Source: Streptomyces cinnabarinus
GTDB lineage: Bacteria > Actinomycetota > Actinomycetes > Streptomycetales > Streptomycetaceae
Assembly (NCBI RefSeq): GCF_027270315.1
Contig: NZ_CP114413.1
Span: forward strand, 4,898,001-4,962,000
DNA length: 64,000 nt
Direction: 5' to 3'
Position numbers and translations under genes: made by a program. Positions within the stretch are counted from its first letter, which is position 1. Each line of letters begins with the position of its first letter. Positions 58,532 to 64,000 of the stretch are shown here, piece after piece. The notes under the pieces are model-generated. The model searched no databases, was not told the origin of the DNA, and saw only the letters and a list, made by a program, of their open reading frames with translations.

Positions 58532-61500
58532 ATGACGCGTGCCGAGCAGCCAACGGCCCCCCATCCGGCCCCCGACGAAGCACTCGCGGCGGACTCCCGC
58601 GAACGCGCGGTCCGTGCGCTGCTGCGCCGACCGCAGCTCAGGCGGCTGTGGAGCGCACAGCTCGTCGGCGGCGTCGGCGATGTCCTCGCCCTCCTCGTCC
58701 TGGTCCTCCTGGCGCTCCAGGCGGCGATCGCCGACGGCTCCTTCGGCGGCGGGTACCGGGGTGTGGCGTTCGCAGTGGCGACCGTCTTCGGGGCGCGCAT
58801 CCTCGCGACCCTGCTCTTCGGCGCCGTCCTGCTCGGCCCGCTCACCTCGCTGACCTCCAAGGAGGGCCCGCTCGACCGGCGCTGGACCATGGTCGGCGCG
58901 GACGGACTGCGCGCCGCGCTGCTCATCGTCGCGCCGCTGTGGATCGACTGGACGCCGGAGAACGCCCTCGCGCTTCTCCTCGTGACCGTCTTCGTGACCG
59001 GGGTCGCCGAGCGCTTCTGGACCGTCTGCCGGGAGAGCGCGGCGCCCGCCCTGCTGCCCGCCCCGCCCCTGGAGGGCGCGACGGTACGGCCGCTGCCGGA
59101 CCACATGGACGCGCTGCGGCGCCTGTCGCTGCGCACCGGCTTCGTGGCGATCCCGCTCGGCGCCGCCGCGCTCGTCACCGCGGCCCTGTTCAACAACCTG
59201 CTGGGCACCGGCATCGACTGGTTCGGCGAGCACCAGGCGGCGCTCGCGTCCTACGTCGCGGCCGGGCTCTTCGCCGCGTCGCTGTCCGTGGTGACCTTCC
59301 TGGAGCTGCCCGACACGCGCACCCCGCGCGCGCGTTCCCCGCTGGAGGGGCTGCGCCGCCCGAAGACGGGCACCGGCGTCGACAAGGGCCGTACCGGCGC
59401 GATCCCGCTGCTGGTGCCGGCCTGCGCGGCCGTCGCGGGCGCGGTGTCGGCCTCGGTCGCCGTTTCGGTGCTGCACGCCAAGGACCTGGGCGGCGGCCCG
59501 GTGCTCTACGGCCTGCTGGTGCTCGCGCTGACCGGCGGAGTCGGCGTCGGCATCCGTACGGCGCCCAAGGTGCTGGTGTCGCTGTCCCGGCGCCGCCTGC
59601 TGGCGCTGGCCATCGCGCTCACCGGCATCGCGCTGCTGGTCGCCGGGCTCGTCCCGGACGTCACCACCGTGCTGCTGGTCCTCGTGCTGGCGGGCGTCGC
59701 CGCGGGCGTGGCCGCCAACACCGGCCACACCCTGCTGGACCAGGAGACCGAGGACTTCCGGCGCCCGCGCACCACCGAGCATCTGCACGCGGTCGTCCGC
59801 GTGTCCGTGGCGCTCGGCGCGGTCGTCGCGCCCGTGGTGGCCGCGGCGATCGGCCCGCACCGGCTGGAGAACGGCCGGTTCGTGTTCGCGCACGGCGGTG
59901 CCGCGTTCACGCTGATGCTGGTCGGCGCGCTGCTGCTGCCGGTGGCCGCCCTGGTGCTGGCCAAGGTCGACGACCGTTCCGGGGTGCCCCTGCGGCACGA
60001 TCTGCGCGACGCGCTGCTCGGCGGCGACGACCCCGAGCAGGCGCCCGCCGCGACCGGCTTCTTCGTCGCCCTGGAGGGCGGCGACGGCGCCGGCAAGTCG
60101 ACCCAGGCCGCGGCGCTTGCGGAGTGGATCCGGGCCAAGGGCCACGAGGTCGTGGTGACGCGCGAGCCGGGCGCGACGCCGGTCGGCAAGCGGCTGCGCT
60201 CGATCCTGCTGGACGTCTCCAGCGCCGGTCTGTCGCACCGCGCGGAGGCGCTGCTGTACGCGGCCGACCGCGCGGAGCACGTGGACACGGTGGTGCGGCC
60301 CGCGCTGGAGCGCGGCGCGGTGGTCATCTCCGACCGCTACATCGACTCCTCGGTCGCCTACCAGGGCGCGGGCCGTGACCTCTCGCCCACCGAGATCGCC
60401 CGTATCAACCGCTGGGCGACGAACGGCCTGGTGCCGCATCTGACGGTGCTGCTGGACGTCGACCCGGAGACCGCGCGCGAGCGGTTCACCGAGGCGCCGG
60501 ACCGGCTGGAGTCGGAGCCGGCCGAGTTCCACGCGCGCGTGCGCTCCGGCTTCCTCACGCTGGCCGCGTCCGACCCCGGCCGCTACCTCGTGGTGGACGC
60601 GGGCCAGGAGCCCGAGTCCGTCACGACCGTCATCCGGCACCGGCTCGACCAGGCCCTGCCCCTGTCCGAGCAGGAGATCCGGGAGCAGGAGGAGGCGCGG
60701 CGCAAGGCCGAGGCGGAGGCCCGTAGGAAGGCCGAGGAGGAGGCCGCCCGCAAGGCCGAGGAGGAGCGGCAGGAGCGCGAGCGCCAGGAGCAGCTCGCCC
60801 GGCTGCGCGCCGAGGAGGAGGAGCGCAAGCGCCGCGAGCTGGAGGAGGCGCAGCGCCGCGAGGCCGAACGGCAGGCGGAGGAAGCCCGGCAGCGCGCCGA
60901 GGAGGCGGCCCGCCGTGCCGAGGAGGAGCGCCAGCGGCTCCTCGCCGAGGAGAAGGCCCGCGCGGAGGAGGAGGCCCGGCACCGCGCGGAGGAGGAACGC
61001 CGCCGCAAGCAGGCCGAGGAGGAGGCCCGGCTGCGTGCCGAGGCCGAGGAGCGGCGCCTGGAGAAGCAGCGCAAGGCGGAGGAGGCGCTGATGCGGGCCG
61101 AGGAGGCGCGCCGCCTGGCCGAGCGTGCCGCCACGGCGGCGGAGGCGGGCCCGAAGCCGACGCGTCCGGCGGCACCGGACAGGACCCCCGACGCGGTGAC
61201 GGTGCCGACGCCGGTGGTGGATCCGGCGGACGCCGCCCGCAGGCGGGGGGACGAGACGGCCGTGCTGCGCAGGGTGGAGGACGGACCCGGGGAGGAATCC
61301 GGGGCCGGTCCGGACACCTCCGGTTCATCGCGTACGTCCCGTACCTCGGACTCCGATGTGACGGCCGAGCTGCCGCAGCCGCCGGCTCCTTCGGGGGCGG
61401 CGGACGAGACGACGGTGCTGCCTCCGGTGCGAGCGGCGGACGAGACGGCCGTGTTGCCGCAGGTGGAGCCGCGAGAGGCGGACGAGACCGCGGTACTGCC

Positions 61501-61777
61501 TCCCGTACGGGACGACGCTCCCGCGGACCGTGTGCCGCCGGGGATCTTCCGCGACGAGCGGCAGCCGGAGCGGGCGGACGACCGTACGCGCGAGCTGCCC
61601 CAGGTCGATCCGCAGTCCGCCGAACCGGAGGCCCGCCGACGCCGGCGCCCCCGCTCGGACTGGGCCGAGGAGACCCCTCTCGACGACCTGCCGTCCCTGG
61701 CGGACGAACTGCTGGGACCTCGGGAGGACGAGTACGACGACGAGCGTGGGCAGGGGCAGGGGCGGGGGAGGCGCTGA
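58532..61777 (+). CDS. tmk: MFS-like membrane domain fused to thymidylate kinase
   Basis: A 1081-residue fusion. Residues ~30-490 contain about ten to twelve hydrophobic segments resembling an MFS transporter (LVGGVGDVLALLVLVLLALQAAI ... GLVPDVTTVLLVLVLAGVAAGVAANTGH). Residues ~508-705 are dTMP kinase: P-loop LEGGDGAGKST (514-524), VTREPGATPVG and SDRYIDSSVAYQGAGRD. Residues ~710-870 are a highly charged EEARRKAEAE coiled-coil tail, followed by an acidic, disordered stretch with repeated DETAVLP motifs. It phosphorylates dTMP for DNA synthesis. The fusion is typical of Streptomyces; the membrane part's role is unknown. A coiled-coil this long suggests tethering or polymerisation. Confidence 0.9.
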   Translation: MTRAEQPTAPHPAPDEALAADSRERAVRALLRRPQLRRLWSAQLVGGVGDVLALLVLVLLALQAAIADGSFGGGYRGVAFAVATVFGARILATLLFGAVLLGPLTSLTSKEGPLDRRWTMVGADGLRAALLIVAPLWIDWTPENALALLLVTVFVTGVAERFWTVCRESAAPALLPAPPLEGATVRPLPDHMDALRRLSLRTGFVAIPLGAAALVTAALFNNLLGTGIDWFGEHQAALASYVAAGLFAASLSVVTFLELPDTRTPRARSPLEGLRRPKTGTGVDKGRTGAIPLLVPACAAVAGAVSASVAVSVLHAKDLGGGPVLYGLLVLALTGGVGVGIRTAPKVLVSLSRRRLLALAIALTGIALLVAGLVPDVTTVLLVLVLAGVAAGVAANTGHTLLDQETEDFRRPRTTEHLHAVVRVSVALGAVVAPVVAAAIGPHRLENGRFVFAHGGAAFTLMLVGALLLPVAALVLAKVDDRSGVPLRHDLRDALLGGDDPEQAPAATGFFVALEGGDGAGKSTQAAALAEWIRAKGHEVVVTREPGATPVGKRLRSILLDVSSAGLSHRAEALLYAADRAEHVDTVVRPALERGAVVISDRYIDSSVAYQGAGRDLSPTEIARINRWATNGLVPHLTVLLDVDPETARERFTEAPDRLESEPAEFHARVRSGFLTLAASDPGRYLVVDAGQEPESVTTVIRHRLDQALPLSEQEIREQEEARRKAEAEARRKAEEEAARKAEEERQERERQEQLARLRAEEEERKRRELEEAQRREAERQAEEARQRAEEAARRAEEERQRLLAEEKARAEEEARHRAEEERRRKQAEEEARLRAEAEERRLEKQRKAEEALMRAEEARRLAERAATAAEAGPKPTRPAAPDRTPDAVTVPTPVVDPADAARRRGDETAVLRRVEDGPGEESGAGPDTSGSSRTSRTSDSDVTAELPQPPAPSGAADETTVLPPVRAADETAVLPQVEPREADETAVLPPVRDDAPADRVPPGIFRDERQPERADDRTRELPQVDPQSAEPEARRRRRPRSDWAEETPLDDLPSLADELLGPREDEYDDERGQGQGRGRR

Positions 61778-61850
61778 GCGCGGACCTCGCTGGGGCGGGG
61801 GCGCCTGAGTGTGGTCCTCGCCGGGGCATGGGCGCTGAGCGCGGACCGCT
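61771..61850. repeat. Degenerate ~31-bp tandem repeat spanning the tmk stop
   Basis: GCGCTGAGCGCGGACC at 61771 is repeated approximately at 61801 and nearly exactly at 61832; the first copy contains the tmk stop codon. Confidence 0.6.
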
Positions 61851-61949
61851 TCCCCGGAGGCGTGCGCGGGCACGCCGCCCTCGTTGTCAGTGCCGCCCCT
61901 CACAATGGAGGGCGTATCGCGGCACGTGGACGGAAGGGCGGCGGGTGTC

Positions 61950-63155
61950 ATGACCGTGTGGGATGACCTGGTGGGGCAGGAGAAGGTGAGCGCGCAGCTC
62001 ACCGCCGCTGCCCGGGACGCCGACGCCTTGGTCACCGCGGCCGCCACCGACGCCCCGCCCCCCGAGGCGTCGAAGATGACCCACGCCTGGCTGTTCACGG
62101 GCCCGCCCGGCTCCGGTCGCACCCAGACGGCCCGCGCCTTCGCCGCCGCCCTCCAGTGCGTCAGCCCCGACCGCGCCCTCGGCGGCGCCCCCGGCTGCGG
62201 CTTCTGCGACGGCTGCCACACGGCCCTGGTGGGCACCCATGCCGACGTCACCACCGTGGCCGCCGTAGGCACCCAGATCCTCGCCGACGACATGCGGGAC
62301 ACCGTCCGCAAGTCGTTCACCTCACCCGCCAACGGCCGCTGGCAGGTCATCCTCGTCGAGGACGCCGAGCGCCTGAACGAGAAGTCGGCCAACGCCGTGC
62401 TGAAGGCGGTGGAGGAACCGGCCCCGCGCACCGTCTGGCTCCTGTGCGCCCCCTCCATCGAGGACGTCCTGCCCACGATCCGCTCCCGCTGCCGTCACCT
62501 GAACCTGCGCACGCCCGCGGTCGACGCGGTCGCCGACATGCTCGTCCGCCGGGAAGGCATCGAACCCGCGGTCGCCGCGGCGGCGGCCCGCGCCACCCAG
62601 GGTCACGTCGACCGGGCCCGGCGACTGGCCACCGACCCGGCCGCCCGTGAGCGCAGAGCCGCCGTACTGAAGCTGCCGTTGCGGATCGAGGACATCGGCG
62701 GCTGCCTCAGGGCCGCGCAGGAACTCGTCGACGCGGCGGCCGAGGACGCCAAGCAGCTCGCCGAGGAGCGGGACGGCAAGGAGACCGAGGAGCTGAAGGC
62801 GGCACTCGGCGCCGCCCAGGGCGGCCGGCTCCCGCGTGGCACGGCGGGCGTGATGAAGGACCTGGAGGACAAGCAGAAGCGCCGCCGCACCCGGACGCAG
62901 CGCGACAGCCTCGACCTCGCCCTGACCGACCTCACCGCCTTCTACCGTGACGTCCTCGCCCTTCAGCTCGGCTCCCGCGTGGCCATCGCCAACGCTGACG
63001 CCGAGGAGACCCTGGACCGTCTGGCCCGGGACGGCTCACCCGAGTCCACCCTCCGCCGTATCGAGGCCATTGCCGCCTGCCGGGACGCCCTGGACCGCAA
63101 TGTGGCGCCACTGCTGGCGGTGGAGGCGATGACGATGGCCCTGAGAGCGGGCTGA
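61950..63155 (+). CDS. holB: DNA polymerase III subunit delta'
   Basis: A 401-residue clamp-loader subunit. It begins MTVWDDLVGQEKVSAQL as in actinobacterial delta' proteins, has an altered P-loop LFTGPPGSGRTQTA (Arg in place of Lys), a zinc-binding CVSPDRALGGAPGCGFCDGCHTA, the sensor and arginine-finger equivalents, and TIRSRCRHLNLRTP. Delta' is not an ATPase, so the altered P-loop is expected. ATG 61950 is chosen for the conserved N-terminus; earlier in-frame ATG 61905 is possible. A CACAAT hexamer (61901-61906) may be its -10. Confidence 0.92.
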   Translation: MTVWDDLVGQEKVSAQLTAAARDADALVTAAATDAPPPEASKMTHAWLFTGPPGSGRTQTARAFAAALQCVSPDRALGGAPGCGFCDGCHTALVGTHADVTTVAAVGTQILADDMRDTVRKSFTSPANGRWQVILVEDAERLNEKSANAVLKAVEEPAPRTVWLLCAPSIEDVLPTIRSRCRHLNLRTPAVDAVADMLVRREGIEPAVAAAAARATQGHVDRARRLATDPAARERRAAVLKLPLRIEDIGGCLRAAQELVDAAAEDAKQLAEERDGKETEELKAALGAAQGGRLPRGTAGVMKDLEDKQKRRRTRTQRDSLDLALTDLTAFYRDVLALQLGSRVAIANADAEETLDRLARDGSPESTLRRIEAIAACRDALDRNVAPLLAVEAMTMALRAG

Positions 63156-63252
63156 CGAACCGCCCTCCCGATCCACGATCAACGAAAGGTTGACCAGGTA
63201 ACCCGTACGAGCCGCACCCTGCACGGAGGGCATCCGGGCGGCTGCACAGAGT

Positions 63253-63258
63253 TACGCT
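63253..63258 (+). promoter_or_regulatory. Putative -10 element of the secreted hydrolase gene
   Basis: TACGCT ends 6 nt before the ATG at 63265, with no ribosome binding site. Confidence 0.5.
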
Positions 63259-63264
63259 CGCTTG

Positions 63265-64000
63265 ATGCACATCAGGCGCCCCCACCCGACCCTCGTCAGC
63301 CGGTCGTCCCGCCGTCCGCACGCCCGCCCCCACCCCCACGGAGCCCGCGCGGCGGGAGTTCTCCTCGCCGTGGCCGCGCTGGTGGTCTCCGCGTGCTCCA
63401 CGGGCGGATCGACCACCTCCGCGAGCCCGGCGGCCGCGCCCGCACTCGCCGCGCTGCCGCAGGCGACGCCGGACACGCTCGCGGCGTACTACGGGCAGAA
63501 GCTGGCCTGGCGCAGCTGCGGAGTCCCCGGCTTCCAGTGCGCCACGCTGAAGGCTCCGCTCGACTACACGAAACCGGAGGAGGGTGACGTCCGGCTGGCC
63601 GTGGCCCGCAAGAAGGCCACCGGGCCGGGTGAGCGGCTCGGATCGCTGCTGGTCAACCCGGGCGGGCCGGGCGGCTCGGCGGTCGGCTACCTCCAGGCGT
63701 ACGCCGGTATCGGCTACCCGGCCGAGGTTCGCGCCCGCTATGACATGGTCGCCGTCGACCCGCGGGGCGTCGCCCGCAGCGAACCCGTCGAATGCCTGGA
63801 CGGGCCGGACATGGACACGTACACCCAGACCGACCTCACACCCGACGACGGGGCCGAGCAGTCGGCGCTGGTGGACTCGTACAAGAAGTTCGCGGAGGGC
63901 TGCGGGGCGCACTCGCCGGAGCTGCTGCGCCATGTGTCCACCGTCGAGGCGGCGCGGGACATGGACCTCCTGCGCGCGGTGCTGGGGGACGAGCGGCTGA
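63265..64000 (+). CDS. Secreted alpha/beta hydrolase, tripeptidyl aminopeptidase-like (partial)
   Basis: The 5' 245 codons of a larger gene cut by the window end. A signal peptide (GVLLAVAALVVSACS) ends in a lipobox-like VSAC, followed by a linker and an alpha/beta hydrolase fold: LVNPGGPGGSAVGYL oxyanion region and MVAVDPRGVARSEPVEC. This matches the SlpD/SlpE-Tap type proteases of Streptomyces, whose catalytic serine and histidine would lie beyond 64000. Promoter spacing indicates a leaderless mRNA. Confidence 0.85.
   Translation, partial: MHIRRPHPTLVSRSSRRPHARPHPHGARAAGVLLAVAALVVSACSTGGSTTSASPAAAPALAALPQATPDTLAAYYGQKLAWRSCGVPGFQCATLKAPLDYTKPEEGDVRLAVARKKATGPGERLGSLLVNPGGPGGSAVGYLQAYAGIGYPAEVRARYDMVAVDPRGVARSEPVECLDGPDMDTYTQTDLTPDDGAEQSALVDSYKKFAEGCGAHSPELLRHVSTVEAARDMDLLRAVLGDERL

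Noticed and set aside
55439..60982. A 1847-codon open frame on the minus strand opposite topA and tmk
   Set aside because: It is antisense to two well-supported genes, and its Leu/Arg/Gly/Val-rich translation is the usual artefact of GC-biased third codon positions; no domain is seen.
1..64000. CRISPR array, IS element or biosynthetic gene cluster
   Set aside because: No regularly spaced direct repeats with unique spacers, transposase motifs with terminal repeats, or PKS/NRPS-type genes were seen.

Overview
The window is a stretch of a high-GC actinobacterial chromosome, almost certainly Streptomyces. The evidence is the GC-rich third codon positions, dense ATGA/GTGA gene overlaps, GTG and TTG starts, long perfect-stem terminators without U-tracts, and developmental genes that are very Streptomyces-like (a 112-residue WblA, BldG with its Ser57 site, a septum-site/Tad pilus cluster, TopA with a lysine-repeat tail, thymidylate kinase fused to a transporter-like domain). 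From memory, the order pbp-wblA-arsA-arsA ... crp-nth ... nhaA-acs ... ssd-tad ... bldG ... hppA ... topA-tmk-holB resembles the S. coelicolor SCO354x-358x core region; I could not run an alignment.

Layout. 1-6.9 kb: S9 peptidase, AraC regulator, RCK/TrkA-type channel-like protein, and an ArsP_1-type permease pair. 6.9-13.1 kb: a short accessory island next to the 3' end of a tRNA-Pro(CGG) gene. It holds a DUF4287 protein, a NERD-nuclease/SF1 helicase and a type ISP-like single-chain restriction-modification enzyme. Both large genes look less GC-rich than the flanks and carry TTA (bldA) codons. 13-18 kb: membrane protein, metallophosphoesterase, YqeY-like protein and a class A PBP. 18-24 kb: wblA, two ArsA-like ATPases, DUF4177, RidA, NUDIX and MBL-fold proteins. 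24-28 kb: crp, nth, CoA pyrophosphatase-like NUDIX and a MarP-like membrane serine protease. 28-36 kb: epoxide-hydrolase-like protein, holin-like protein, NhaA, acetyl-CoA synthetase and a SulP-carbonic anhydrase fusion. 36-46.4 kb: secreted deacetylase-like lipoprotein, CooC-like ATPase, degenerate Fic-like protein, HAD phosphatase, a 6C small RNA, then the ssd-tadA-tadB-tadC-pilin-tadE-tadG-like operon. 46-52 kb: DEAD/DEAH helicase divergent from bldG, an anti-sigma-type ATP-binding protein, and the proton pyrophosphatase. 52-64 kb: lipoprotein, methyltransferase, small membrane protein, topA, the tmk fusion, holB and the start of a secreted alpha/beta hydrolase.

Three things stand out. First, about a dozen genes have a -10-like hexamer (TAnnnT or a CACnAT-like variant) ending 6-8 nt before the start codon and no usable Shine-Dalgarno sequence, pointing to leaderless transcripts; this fixes or moves several starts. 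Second, the NERD-helicase plus nuclease-methyltransferase pair beside the tRNA gene is a plausible compact defence locus, with NPPH instead of NPPY in the methyltransferase. Third, non-coding DNA contains probable regulatory structure: a 6C RNA, three perfect DnaA boxes, a DasR-like site before acs, and paired hairpins in the crp leader. No rRNA, CRISPR array, transposase, integrase or prophage was seen.
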